A stretch of 17,465 bases of DNA, taken from contig DKEY01000146.1 in the NCBI GenBank assembly GCA_002469305.1, positions 1-17,465 of the forward strand, read 5' to 3'. Source of the DNA: Sulfurospirillum sp. UBA6810 (GTDB taxonomy: Bacteria > Campylobacterota > Campylobacteria > Campylobacterales > Sulfurospirillaceae). This document shows, piece after piece, positions 6,627-15,019 of this stretch (the first letter of the stretch is position 1; each line of letters opens with the position of its first letter). Position numbers and translations under genes: made by a program. The notes beneath the pieces were generated by a model that did not search any database, had not been told where the DNA came from, and saw only the letters and a list, made by a program, of their open reading frames with translations.

Positions 6627-7577
6627 ATGAAACTTGGAATTTCATCTTGTTTACTTGGGGATATGTGTCGCTACAATGGTGGTCATGCAAAAGATGACTT
6701 TATCTATGATGTACTAAGCCATCACTTTGAACTTGTACCTTACTGTCCTGAAGCTGCTGTATTTGGTACACCAAGAGAGGCTATAAGAATCATAGAAGAA
6801 GATGGTATCCAAAAAGTAGTGACAACAAAAAATAGAGATGATGTTACACAAGTCCTACAAGATATATGTAATCTACAAGCCAAAAAGATTGCCGTGGACA
6901 GGCTTTGTGGATTTATACTCAAATCGGCTTCTCCAACTTGTGGCTTAGAGCGAGTAAAGGTTTATGATAAACACAACACATCAGGACATAAAAGAGGGAT
7001 TGGACTTTTTGCCACACAGATAAGAAAACGCTACCCTTATCTACCTTTGGAGGAAGAAGGAAGACTCCAAGATGCATGGCTCAGAGAAAACTTTATCATG
7101 CAGGTTTTTGCTTATGCACATATACATGATTTTTTAGATACAAATCCTACTATCAGAGATTTGGTCAGTTTTCATACTTCCTACAAATACCTCATCTATG
7201 CAAAGTCACATGTAAGTTATAAAAACCTTGGAAACATAGTTGCAAATCAAGAAAAGAAGCCATTGCAAACTCTCCTTGAAGAGTATAAAGAGGAGTTTTT
7301 AAAAGCAATCAGCCTCAAAGGAAGTATCAAAAAAACTTACAACGTCCTTTTGCATCTTTTTGGATACTTTAAAAAACTCGTGAGTAAGGAGGAAAAAGAG
7401 GAGATACTGGGCTCTATGGAAGAGTTTAAAAGTGGTATCTTACCTCTCATAGTTGTGATAAAAATCATAAATCTCTATGCAAAAAAGTTTGATATCAGCT
7501 ACTTAGAGGAACAAAAGTTTTTAAATCCCTATCCAAAAGAGTTAGCACTTCGCTCAAACCTAAAGGCATACAAGTGA
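6627..7577 (+). CDS. DUF523-DUF1722 (YbgA-like) two-domain protein
   Basis: A 316-residue cytoplasmic protein. The N-terminal half is a DUF523 domain: the start LGISSCLLGDMCRYNGGHA, then PYCPEAAVFGTPREAIRI, and KSASPTCGLERVKVYD with conserved cysteines. From about residue 155 to the end is a DUF1722 domain (LRENFIMQVFAYAHI, VSFHTSYKYLIYAKS). This is the same domain order as in YbgA-related proteins. In Escherichia coli ybgA lies directly beside the photolyase gene, and the same pairing is seen here: this stop overlaps the photolyase start by 4 bases (GTGA). The biochemical role is not established; the conserved cysteines suggest a metal or Fe-S site, and the gene pairing suggests a link to light or UV damage. 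First gene of a three-gene operon. It contains a one-mismatch palindrome copy at 7208-7216. Confidence 0.9.
   Translation: MKLGISSCLLGDMCRYNGGHAKDDFIYDVLSHHFELVPYCPEAAVFGTPREAIRIIEEDGIQKVVTTKNRDDVTQVLQDICNLQAKKIAVDRLCGFILKSASPTCGLERVKVYDKHNTSGHKRGIGLFATQIRKRYPYLPLEEEGRLQDAWLRENFIMQVFAYAHIHDFLDTNPTIRDLVSFHTSYKYLIYAKSHVSYKNLGNIVANQEKKPLQTLLEEYKEEFLKAISLKGSIKKTYNVLLHLFGYFKKLVSKEEKEEILGSMEEFKSGILPLIVVIKIINLYAKKFDISYLEEQKFLNPYPKELALRSNLKAYK
7208..7216. repeat. One-mismatch palindrome copy in the DUF523 gene
   Basis: ACATGTAAG preceded by C instead of T (CACATGTA core). It encodes Ser-His-Val. Confidence 0.5.
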
Positions 7578-8884
7578 AATCTATCCTTTGGTTTAGACGA
7601 GATTTACGCATCAATGACAATGCCATTCTCGCTCATGCAAAAGGCGAAGTTTTGCCTCTGTTTATCTTTGATACAAATATCTTGGATAAACTTGAACATG
7701 CTGATAAAAGAGTAACGTTCATCTATAAAAGCGTTTTAGAGTTAAAAACAAAACTTCAAAGTATCGGTCTTGACTTGGCGGTGTTTTATGGTAAACCTGC
7801 TCAAATCTTTAAAAAGCTAAAAACACAGGGATTTGATGAAGTTTTATGTTCCGTTGATTTTGATGCCTATGCAAAAAACAGAGATAAAGAGATAGAAAAA
7901 ATCTTACATGTAAGAACTTATTTGGACTCTTTTTTACTCCATCCAAGCTTACATGTAAAAAATGACGGAACTCCATACAAAGTCTTTACCCCTTTTTATA
8001 ACTCCCTCTCTCCTTTGTGGCAATCTTCAAAGATACAAGAGTACAAACCAAATCCAAAACTCCAACTAGCACACTATGACTTTGCTAAACTTCCCTCCTT
8101 AGAGAGCATGGGATTTATGCACCAAAAACTACCTGATTTTTTATATCTTGATGCGCACACTTTGCTGGGTACTTTTATAAAAAAACTTCCAAGTTATAAA
8201 GAGAAGCGTGATTACTTTAGTGAAGAGGCAAGTTCAAGCTTGAGTGTGCATCTGCGATTTGGGATTATAAGTCCTAAAGAGATTTTCAATACGATAAAAG
8301 AGTACCCTCATAGTGAGTTTTTTATACGAGAACTTTTTTGGAGAGAGTTTTATAACTATATCTTGTACCATTTTCCAACAAGTGAGTTTGAAAACTTCAA
8401 TGGCTATGAGATAAAGTGGCGCAACGATAAAGAAGAGTTCAAAAAATGGTGTGAGGGAGAGACTGGATTTCCTCTCATAGATGCTGCCATGAAACACCTC
8501 AATGAAATAGGAGTTATGCACAACCGACTTCGTATGATAGTAGCCTCTTTTTTATGTAAAAACCTTCTTATTGATTGGCGTTGGGGTGAAGCGTACTTTG
8601 CTCAAAAGCTTCTTGATTACGAAGCAAGTTCCAACATCGGCTCTTGGCAGTGGGCAGCGAGTACTGGAGCTGATAGTGTTCCTTACTTTCGTATCTTCAA
8701 TCCCTACTTGCAATCTAAAAAATTTGACAAAGAAGCGTTGTTTATCAAAGCAACTTTGCCACATCTACAAAATAAAGAGTCAAAAGAGTTACATACAGAC
8801 AATCCAACACAAATGATATCTCTCTCCTTTTCGCGTGATAGAGCGATAAAAGCATTTAAAAAGGCAAAAGATGCAAGAGATTGA
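7574..8884 (+). CDS. phr: Class I CPD photolyase (deoxyribodipyrimidine photo-lyase)
   Basis: Light-driven repair of cyclobutane pyrimidine dimers using FADH-. It has 436 residues, slightly shorter than the 472 of E. coli PhrB. The N-terminal antenna-binding fold begins ILWFRRDLRINDNAIL. The C-terminal FAD-binding domain has SSLSVHLRFGIISP near 221-233, HNRLRMIVASFLCKNLLIDWRWGEAYF at 316-342, and SNIGSWQWAASTGADSVPYFRIFNP at 353-377, including the Asn-x-x-x-Trp segment and the Trp of the electron-transfer chain. The start is GTG at 7574, overlapping the upstream stop, with AAAGG before it. The downstream FAD oxidoreductase overlaps its end by 14 bases. Cryptochrome-DASH is less likely given the strong match to the PhrB C-terminal segment. 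Two palindrome copies lie inside. Confidence 0.96.
   Translation: MKSILWFRRDLRINDNAILAHAKGEVLPLFIFDTNILDKLEHADKRVTFIYKSVLELKTKLQSIGLDLAVFYGKPAQIFKKLKTQGFDEVLCSVDFDAYAKNRDKEIEKILHVRTYLDSFLLHPSLHVKNDGTPYKVFTPFYNSLSPLWQSSKIQEYKPNPKLQLAHYDFAKLPSLESMGFMHQKLPDFLYLDAHTLLGTFIKKLPSYKEKRDYFSEEASSSLSVHLRFGIISPKEIFNTIKEYPHSEFFIRELFWREFYNYILYHFPTSEFENFNGYEIKWRNDKEEFKKWCEGETGFPLIDAAMKHLNEIGVMHNRLRMIVASFLCKNLLIDWRWGEAYFAQKLLDYEASSNIGSWQWAASTGADSVPYFRIFNPYLQSKKFDKEALFIKATLPHLQNKESKELHTDNPTQMISLSFSRDRAIKAFKKAKDARD
7903..7958. repeat. Two TTACATGTAA palindromes 33 bases apart in the photolyase gene
   Basis: CTTACATGTAAG at 7903-7914 and CTTACATGTAA at 7948-7958, encoding LHVRT and LHVKN of the photolyase. Confidence 0.87.
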
Positions 8885-10277
8885 TATAGCAGTCATCGGC
8901 TCTGGGATAGGAGGTTCTCTCATCAGTGCCTTGCATAGTGATAAAAACCTCATCTTGTTTGAAAAAGAGAACAACTTGGGAGGATGTGCAAGTACCTTTA
9001 GTAGATACAATCACTCTTTCAATGCAGGAGCAACTACCTTTGTGGGATATGAAGAGGGACATATCATAAAAAAGCTTTTTGATGATATAGGGTTTATTCC
9101 TGATATAAAAAAGAGCGATATAGCTATAAGAAGTATGCAAAAAGAGAAACAGCTAGATAGAACTTCAAATTTTGAAGAGTTTTTAACACAACTTGATAGA
9201 GTTTATCCACATGAAAACAATAGAGTGTTTTGGAGTGCTATCAAAGAACTTGATGAGAGATTTTGGAGAGTAAAAAATATCTACTACAATAAGTACTCAC
9301 TTCGTGCCTATCTTCACTCCTTTTTATCTCTATGCTCTCTTATAAAAGAGTTCAAGTTTTCACTCCTCAAATCAGCCTCAAGTTACATAAAAGAAGTTTT
9401 GTATGATATCAGTGATGCATACCTCGCTTTCATAGATGCGCAACTTCTCATAACACTCCAAACAAATCACAAAGAGATTCCTCTGCTTAGTATGGCTTTG
9501 GGACTTGCATACCCTTTTCACACAGTTTACTATCCAAATAGAGGCATGGGTGATTTGATAGAGTCTCTTTTAAAAAATGTACATGTAAAGAAAGATGAAG
9601 AGGTACTGAGTATCAAAAAAGAGAAATCGCACTTCATCCTTCATACTACAAAAAATCACTACAAAGCCAACAAGGTTATACTCAACTCTAGTATCTATGA
9701 GAGTGCAAAACTCTTTGAAGACAAGGCTATCCAAAGATACTATCAAAGCTTTAGTTTTAGTGACCAAAGTGCCTTTGTAGTTTACTTACATGTAAGAAGT
9801 GAGAAAGAACTTTTACACCACTATCAAATCATACTAGACTCCATCATTCCTCATGCTATCTCAAACTCATTTTTTATCTCTTTTTCTGATGAAAGTGATG
9901 ATAAACTCAGCCAAGATGGGTACAGTGTCACTATCTCAACACATACCAAGGCAAGATTTTGGGAGGATTTAACAAAGGAGCAGTACAAAGAAAAAAAAGC
10001 GCAAACTCAGGAGTTTATCTTAGAAGAATTTATGAAAAAATTTCCACATGTAAAAGTAGAAAAAGTTTTTAGTGCTACCTCAAAAACATTTGCTAGGTAT
10101 ATAAAAAGGAGTAATTGTGGAGGTAAAGCTATGAGTTTTAAAAACCTCCTACAAACACCAACTTGCACTACCCCTTTTAAAAACCTTTACAATGTTGGAG
10201 ATACTATATTTGCTGGGCAAGGTTGGCCTGGGGTTGCACTAGGAGTACAGGTCTTACATCAAGAGTTAGTAGAGTAA
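8871..10277 (+). CDS. CrtI/CrtISO-like FAD-dependent oxidoreductase
   Basis: A 468-residue flavoprotein of the phytoene-dehydrogenase-like amine oxidase superfamily. The N-terminal dinucleotide-binding fold is IDIAVIGSGIGGSLISAL at residues 4-21, followed by LFEKENNLGGCASTF, the second FAD contact of this family. The C-terminal FAD segment is LYNVGDTIFAGQGWPGVALGVQVL near 441-464. There is no signal peptide or clear membrane span. The substrate is unknown; carotenoid desaturation or isomerisation, or oxidation of another lipid, are all possible, and no phytoene synthase is in the window. The ATG at 8871 lies inside the photolyase end (14-base overlap) with AAAAGG upstream, so it is co-translated with the photolyase. 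Its end overlaps the convergent GGDEF-EAL gene by 19 bases, leaving no room for a separate terminator. It holds three palindrome copies. Confidence 0.87.
   Translation: MQEIDIAVIGSGIGGSLISALHSDKNLILFEKENNLGGCASTFSRYNHSFNAGATTFVGYEEGHIIKKLFDDIGFIPDIKKSDIAIRSMQKEKQLDRTSNFEEFLTQLDRVYPHENNRVFWSAIKELDERFWRVKNIYYNKYSLRAYLHSFLSLCSLIKEFKFSLLKSASSYIKEVLYDISDAYLAFIDAQLLITLQTNHKEIPLLSMALGLAYPFHTVYYPNRGMGDLIESLLKNVHVKKDEEVLSIKKEKSHFILHTTKNHYKANKVILNSSIYESAKLFEDKAIQRYYQSFSFSDQSAFVVYLHVRSEKELLHHYQIILDSIIPHAISNSFFISFSDESDDKLSQDGYSVTISTHTKARFWEDLTKEQYKEKKAQTQEFILEEFMKKFPHVKVEKVFSATSKTFARYIKRSNCGGKAMSFKNLLQTPTCTTPFKNLYNVGDTIFAGQGWPGVALGVQVLHQELVE
9580..9587. repeat. TACATGTA palindrome in the FAD oxidoreductase gene
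   Basis: Core TACATGTA within GTACATGTAA; encodes Val-His-Val. Confidence 0.7.
9785..9796. repeat. CTTACATGTAAG palindrome in the FAD oxidoreductase gene
   Basis: Full 12-base palindrome; encodes LHVRS. Confidence 0.85.
10046..10053. repeat. One-mismatch palindrome copy in the FAD oxidoreductase gene
   Basis: ACATGTAA preceded by C; encodes Pro-His-Val. Confidence 0.45.
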
Positions 10278-12562
10278 AACGCTTCTGCCCAGTTTTCAAA
10301 CTCTTCAAGAGGCATCGCTGGTGCATAGTAGTATCCTTGTGCTTCTTCACAATTTAAAGATTTCATAAAATCTAACTGATATGCTGTCTCAACACCCTCT
10401 GCTACCACATTCATCCCCAAAGAGTGTGCAAGTGCTATGATAGTTTTAACGATGATTTTACTATCTTTATCGCTCCCAATATCAGATACAAATGACCTAT
10501 CTATCTTCAAAGTATCTATGGGCAATTTTTTGAGATAACTTAGTGATGAATACCCAGTACCAAAATCATCTATCGCTATCTTTGCACCTAAAGAGTGTAT
10601 CTTTTGAAGGATTGCTACTGCACTTTGTAAATCTTCAACTAAGGTATTTTCTGTTATCTCTACAATAAGTTTTGGCGCAAAGGGAAATGCTTTGAGAATA
10701 GCAAGAAGGCTCTGTATATATACAGGTTGTTGAAACTCTTTTGGAGAGATGTTGATAGCGATACTAAGGTTTTGAAACACAGGATGCTTCTGCCAACGCT
10801 CCAGATAAACTCCTGCTTGTTTACATACCCATTGGCTTATGAGATGTATCTGATTGCTCTCTTCTGCTATGGGGATAAACTGGTCTGGCGGTACATTGCC
10901 TAAGGTTTCATTTTTTCGCCATCTTATAAGTGCTTCTGCGCCTATTATCGTTTGTGTTGCTATGTTGATTTTTGGTTGCAAGAAAAGTTCAAACTCTTCA
11001 TTTTTTATCGCACTTCTTAAACACTGTTCCATCTCTAAGCGTTTTTTGACTCGTTCATTGAGCTCTTGCGTAAAAAAGCTAAAGTTGTTTTTACCGATAC
11101 CTTTAGAGTGATACATAGCAGTATCAGCAAACTGCAACAACTCTTTTGCATTTTGTGCATCATCTGGATATATACTGATACCAACACTCGCTGTTGTTTG
11201 AAAAAGTGTACTTGTGATATAAATGGGCTCATTTATCTTGTCCATAAGTCTTTGTAAGTAGTGACTTATCATATCTAAACCCTCTATATCTTCTAAAACG
11301 ATAACAAACTCATCTCCTCCGATACGAGCTACTATATCGCCTTCTCGTACATGTGAGAGCAGTCTCTTTGATATCTCCTGAAGGAGTTCATCTCCTTTAT
11401 CGTGTCCTAACGTGTCATTGATGATTTTGAAGTTATCCAAATCCATAAAAACTACGGCTATTTTGCTTTTGTGTCGTTTTGAAGTGGCAATAGCTTGTTC
11501 TAATCTGTCGTTTAAAAGATTTCTATTGGGAAGTTTTGTCAAATAATCATGTGTAGCTACATACTCCAAATGCTCTTTTGCTTCATGTTGATCTGTGATA
11601 TCATAAAAAACACTCAGATAGTATATCTGCTTTGTTTTTTTCTCTTGGTATCTGATGATACTGAGCCATTCATAGATATTTGTGCCATCTTTTTTTGCAT
11701 TGATTATCTCACCCTTCCAACTCCCCTTTGTTTTAAGCGAATCCCACATCTGCTCATAAAATACTTTATCTTGTATCCCTGATTTGAGTATCTTGGGATT
11801 TTTCCCTAAAACTTCAGCTTGGCTATATCCAGTGATGTTAGTAAAGGCTTTGTTTACAGCGGTTATCGTTCCCTCTTCATCTGTTATAAGCATCCCCTCC
11901 ATAGTGTTTTCAAAAACTCTTGCAAAAATCTCTAAGCGTTTTGTTTTTTCATAAACTAGATTTTTAAGTTTTTCTCTTTTTGCATTGACTATCTTTATGA
12001 CAGGACGTACTAAAAAGAGTGCTTCTATCAGCAGAGTTAAGAGCGTTCCTATAAGGATAAGAAGTTCTCTATTTTGCAAAGATTTGATTTTGTTATCACC
12101 CTCTTCTTCAAAAGCATATACAGCCTCATTGAGATGAGGAAGAAGTGTATGTGCATACTCTTGGAGAAGTTGCACTTGTGTAGAGTGCGGATTTTGTAAA
12201 AAATCACTTAACAACATGAAGTAGTACTTGACTTTTGCATCAAGCCCATCTTGACCTATATATAGTTTTTTGATATCTTCTGAAGTTAAGTTTGCAATGA
12301 TAAAACTGTGGTCTTGTTTCATCTCATCGTATAGAGTCTTTAAATGCTCATAAAATTCACTATCGCTACTTTCAAAATAACGCTTTGCCATGAGGGTTGT
12401 TTTTTGAGAAAGCATACGTTGTTTACCACTAAGATTTATAAGCTTTCCGTATTTGTGTTGCGACTCAATGAGAGTATCCATGGTAAAAAAGGCAACAAGT
12501 GCCCAAGCAGCAAGGATAAGAAAAACAACTGCATATACCTTATTTAGGGAGATTTTTCTCAT
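10259..12562 (-). CDS. PilJ-PAS-GGDEF-EAL cyclic-di-GMP turnover protein
   Basis: A 767-residue membrane signalling protein. One membrane span lies at about residues 9-28. An extracytoplasmic helical domain follows with LINLSGKQRMLSQKTTLMAKRYFES (41-65), the signature of type IV pili methyl-accepting (PilJ-type) sensor domains. A second span lies at about 167-187, then a PAS domain at about 212-325. The GGDEF diguanylate cyclase domain (about 333-500) has an intact GGDEF at 415-419 and an RxxD product-inhibition site (Arg406-Asp409) five residues before it. The EAL phosphodiesterase domain (about 510-765) has intact EAL at 543-545, EITE near 636, DDFGTGYSSL at 665-674 and AEGVE near 721-725. 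Both enzymatic activities look possible. It is transcribed alone, convergent with the FAD oxidoreductase and separated from the upstream gene by a terminator. The ribosome binding site is weak. Confidence 0.95.
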   Translation of the reverse strand: MRKISLNKVYAVVFLILAAWALVAFFTMDTLIESQHKYGKLINLSGKQRMLSQKTTLMAKRYFESSDSEFYEHLKTLYDEMKQDHSFIIANLTSEDIKKLYIGQDGLDAKVKYYFMLLSDFLQNPHSTQVQLLQEYAHTLLPHLNEAVYAFEEEGDNKIKSLQNRELLILIGTLLTLLIEALFLVRPVIKIVNAKREKLKNLVYEKTKRLEIFARVFENTMEGMLITDEEGTITAVNKAFTNITGYSQAEVLGKNPKILKSGIQDKVFYEQMWDSLKTKGSWKGEIINAKKDGTNIYEWLSIIRYQEKKTKQIYYLSVFYDITDQHEAKEHLEYVATHDYLTKLPNRNLLNDRLEQAIATSKRHKSKIAVVFMDLDNFKIINDTLGHDKGDELLQEISKRLLSHVREGDIVARIGGDEFVIVLEDIEGLDMISHYLQRLMDKINEPIYITSTLFQTTASVGISIYPDDAQNAKELLQFADTAMYHSKGIGKNNFSFFTQELNERVKKRLEMEQCLRSAIKNEEFELFLQPKINIATQTIIGAEALIRWRKNETLGNVPPDQFIPIAEESNQIHLISQWVCKQAGVYLERWQKHPVFQNLSIAINISPKEFQQPVYIQSLLAILKAFPFAPKLIVEITENTLVEDLQSAVAILQKIHSLGAKIAIDDFGTGYSSLSYLKKLPIDTLKIDRSFVSDIGSDKDSKIIVKTIIALAHSLGMNVVAEGVETAYQLDFMKSLNCEEAQGYYYAPAMPLEEFENWAEAFYSTNS
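11348..11355. repeat. One-mismatch palindrome copy in the GGDEF-EAL gene
   Basis: TACATGTG on the plus strand (CACATGTA on the coding strand); encodes the Ser-His-Val just before the RxxD inhibitory site. Confidence 0.4.
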
Positions 12563-12596
12563 CAGCTCATAACTTCTTTAATCCACAAGTTATTTT

Positions 12597-12602
12597 ATCA
12601 TA
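12597..12602 (-). promoter_or_regulatory. Candidate -10 element of the GGDEF-EAL gene
   Basis: TATGAT within TATGATAAAAT on the minus strand, 34 bases before the start codon, with a weak TTCATA about 17 bases further upstream as a possible -35. Confidence 0.33.
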
Positions 12603-12691
12603 ATATTTTCAGCCCATAGTATGAAAAATAATTCTGATAAAATTTAGTGCCATTGTAAAGTTATATACCTAAAGTTGCTATGATGCTTGTC

Positions 12692-12733
12692 AAAAAGTGC
12701 AAAAAAGCATAACAATGCTTTTTTGCACTTTTT
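12692..12733 (-). terminator. Rho-independent terminator after the DUF2628-type gene
   Basis: A perfect 19-base-pair stem (12692-12710 with 12715-12733) around the loop AACA, ending in a five-base T run on either strand. It begins 9 bases after the stop codon of the minus-strand DUF2628-type gene, so it most likely ends that transcript. Confidence 0.85.
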
Positions 12734-12742
12734 ATGATTGCA

Positions 12743-13216
12743 TTAAGAAGCGAACTGAGGAAGAAGTATAGCGCCAAGCACTCCGATAAAAGTAAGAGTA
12801 ACGATAATAGCATATACCCAAACGACCCATTGGTTATAACCACCAGCATGTCGCATCGTCTCTATACGCTTTTGCTCATCTTCTACGATAGCTTCGATTT
12901 CTAGTTTTTTTACTTTATATGTTCTATAAACAAAGTACGGACCATATCCACCTGCGAGTATCATCAAGATAAGACCCCCAACCAATGGGATAAAATTTGC
13001 AACGATAGTCAGTAGAAAAAGAACAAGTGCTGGCAGATATGTCTTTCTATACAAAAGATATAAAAATCCACAAAAAAATGCCCACCAACTCCACTTCCAC
13101 TTCATAACATCTACGCCATTTATGTTAAATGTCGAAAAAGCTTGTTTATACCACTTCTCTTTTTCAGGTTTGGCGATAAATGCCTCAATCATCCTCTCTT
13201 CATAACTCTCTTGCAT
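12743..13216 (-). CDS. DUF2628-type membrane protein with a pilin-like C-terminal helix
   Basis: A 157-residue membrane protein. The acidic N-terminal region (1-37) is followed by WKWSWWAFFCGFLYLLYRKTYLPALVLFLL, the pattern of DUF2628 small membrane proteins, then a second hydrophobic stretch (FIPLVGGLILMILAGGYGPYFVYR). After a charged helix comes a last membrane segment, VVWVYAIIVTLTFIGVLGAILLPQFAS, which resembles the hydrophobic helix of type IV pilins (IGILAAIALPQF) but sits at the C-terminus and lacks the prepilin cleavage motif. Function is unknown. The start ATG has AAGGG upstream. It appears to be a single-gene unit, divergent from ycaO and closed by the strong hairpin terminator downstream. 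Confidence 0.75.
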   Translation of the reverse strand: MQESYEERMIEAFIAKPEKEKWYKQAFSTFNINGVDVMKWKWSWWAFFCGFLYLLYRKTYLPALVLFLLTIVANFIPLVGGLILMILAGGYGPYFVYRTYKVKKLEIEAIVEDEQKRIETMRHAGGYNQWVVWVYAIIVTLTFIGVLGAILLPQFAS

Positions 13217-13311
13217 CTTTACCCTTTCATGTTTTGTTCAAAAATAGTATCTCTTTTATGATTAAAAATCTCTTTTTTTTGCATAAGCATACGACTTTGA
13301 ATTTATTTTGC

Positions 13312-13317
13312 TATACT
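13312..13317 (+). promoter_or_regulatory. Candidate -10 element of ycaO
   Basis: TATACT 27 bases before the ycaO ATG, in the 127-base divergent spacer shared with the DUF2628-type gene. No good -35. Confidence 0.45.
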
Positions 13318-13343
13318 CACGCACTTAAACAAAAAGAATACAT

Positions 13344-14960
13344 ATGAACTTCCCCTCAAAAGATGCCTCTCTTGGCGAATCTATAAAAAAAATGACAGCT
13401 GTTTTAGAAGATGTAGGTTGCAAAATCCTCTTTTCACAAGAAAAACACCCTCTTTCAAACTGTTTTTCTATAAATCTCTCTTCCCTAGAAGCGCCACAAC
13501 ATATCTACTCAAACGGTAAAGGGATAGTTTCTGATGCCAGCAAGGCGAGTGCTCTTGGAGAGTACATAGAAAGACTCCAAACAAACAACTTTTTTATAGA
13601 CTTTTATCTACCAAAGCGCAATTACTTTCCAGATGTTGAAGCCTTTGAATTTGGAGGAGATTATCTCAATGATGAATTGAAAGCTTTTTATAATCCTTTA
13701 GATGAAGTGAGTGATGAGGATTTGGTGGATTTCAATAGTGACCATACAGACAAGATTGTCGCTCTTCCATTTGTAAAAGAATCCAGCAAAGAGACTATCT
13801 ACTTTCCCATCAATATCCTCAGTAATCTCTATGTAAGTAACGGTTTGGCAAGCGGAAACAGTGCAGGTGAAGCAAAAGTACAAGCTTTGAGTGAAGTTTT
13901 TGAACGCTATGTGAAGATAGAGATTATCAAGCATGGTTATGCCTTGCCTTCAATCCCACAAAATGTACTCGCCCCTTTTAAAAAACTCAACGAAGATATC
14001 TTGGCTTTGAGAGATTTAGGCTATATCGTAGAAGTACTTGATGCTTCACTAGGTGGGATTTTTCCTGTAACTGCCATCTCACTTATCAACCCAAAAACAG
14101 CAACACTTTTTGTCTCTTTTGGAGCACACCCTATCTTGCAAGTCTCACTTGAACGCACTATGAGTGAGCTTATGCAAGGAAGAGATTTAGAAAGTTTAGA
14201 TGATTTTGAAACACCTACTTTTGATATGAGTGTCATCAGCGACAATCTCAACTTGGAATCACACTTTATAGACTCAAATGGAAAGTTGGGATTTAGTTTT
14301 TTAAATGCTAGAAAAAACTACGATTATAGCTCTTGGAATTATGCAGGAAATGGCTGTGATGAGGAGTATATTTACTTAAAAAACATTTTAAAAACCTTAG
14401 ATAAAGAGTTATACCTGAGAGAGTATAACTATCTTGATTTTTACTCTTGTCAGCTGATAGTTCCTAGCCTCTCTGAAATCTATCCCATAGATGACATGGT
14501 TTACAACAACAAAAACACAGGCAAACTCATCCGTGACATGATTTTAAACTTTAAAGAGTATGAAGCAGAGGAAATTCTTTTACATGTAGAATCTCTTGGC
14601 AATGAAATAGATATACAAAAGTACATAGGTGTGATATTTGAAAAGAATTTTAGTATGGCAGATTTTAAAGCACAGATTTACTTGTTGGCTGGTGATTTGG
14701 AGATGGTTCTTGAAACACTACAATTTAGCGAGGGAAGAGTAGAAAAAGTACTGTGTGAGCTTATAAGGCTCTCTGAAGCAGAACTTATTTTTGAAGACTA
14801 TCAAGAAGCTCTATGCAATGTCTTTTCAAAAGAGTTAGTACAAAAAGCCCTTGATATACTTGAAACAAAAAAGTATCTCATAGATACGACATTTCATGCT
14901 CACTATCATAATATTTTGGAACTTTATGACAAGCTTGAGGTTAAAAAAGCATTTCACTAA
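13344..14960 (+). CDS. ycaO: YcaO-domain ATP-dependent protein
   Basis: A 538-residue protein of the YcaO superfamily, whose members use ATP to activate peptide backbone amides. The length and architecture match stand-alone E. coli YcaO, linked to RimO-dependent beta-methylthiolation of ribosomal protein S12, more than the azoline-forming cyclodehydratases. The ATP-binding signature is visible: SALGEYIER at residues 69-77 (SxxxExxER), SEVFER at 183-188 and SLERTMSEL at 268-276. The C-terminal third is helical, as expected for the TPR-like tail of this subgroup, and lacks the proline-rich end of azole synthases. No precursor peptide, dehydrogenase or E1-like partner lies nearby, which also argues against a RiPP cluster. 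The start ATG follows a TATACT promoter element. A palindrome copy at 14581-14588 encodes LHVES. Confidence 0.9.
   Translation: MNFPSKDASLGESIKKMTAVLEDVGCKILFSQEKHPLSNCFSINLSSLEAPQHIYSNGKGIVSDASKASALGEYIERLQTNNFFIDFYLPKRNYFPDVEAFEFGGDYLNDELKAFYNPLDEVSDEDLVDFNSDHTDKIVALPFVKESSKETIYFPINILSNLYVSNGLASGNSAGEAKVQALSEVFERYVKIEIIKHGYALPSIPQNVLAPFKKLNEDILALRDLGYIVEVLDASLGGIFPVTAISLINPKTATLFVSFGAHPILQVSLERTMSELMQGRDLESLDDFETPTFDMSVISDNLNLESHFIDSNGKLGFSFLNARKNYDYSSWNYAGNGCDEEYIYLKNILKTLDKELYLREYNYLDFYSCQLIVPSLSEIYPIDDMVYNNKNTGKLIRDMILNFKEYEAEEILLHVESLGNEIDIQKYIGVIFEKNFSMADFKAQIYLLAGDLEMVLETLQFSEGRVEKVLCELIRLSEAELIFEDYQEALCNVFSKELVQKALDILETKKYLIDTTFHAHYHNILELYDKLEVKKAFH
14581..14588. repeat. TACATGTA palindrome near the ycaO 3' end
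   Basis: TTTTACATGTAGAA; encodes Leu-His-Val. Confidence 0.6.
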
Positions 14961-14987
14961 AAGCTTACATGTAAGGAACTTTTTTTG
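14959..14987 (+). terminator. Possible ycaO terminator containing a CTTACATGTAAG palindrome
   Basis: AAAAG (14959-14963) can pair with CTTTT (14979-14983), enclosing the palindrome CTTACATGTAAG (14964-14975); a run of T continues to 14987. The stem is short and the structure is a weaker terminator than the others in the window, so read-through into the next gene is likely. Confidence 0.4.
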
Positions 14988-15019
14988 CTTGTATGCAGTA
15001 TCTTATAAAGGAGTATTTG

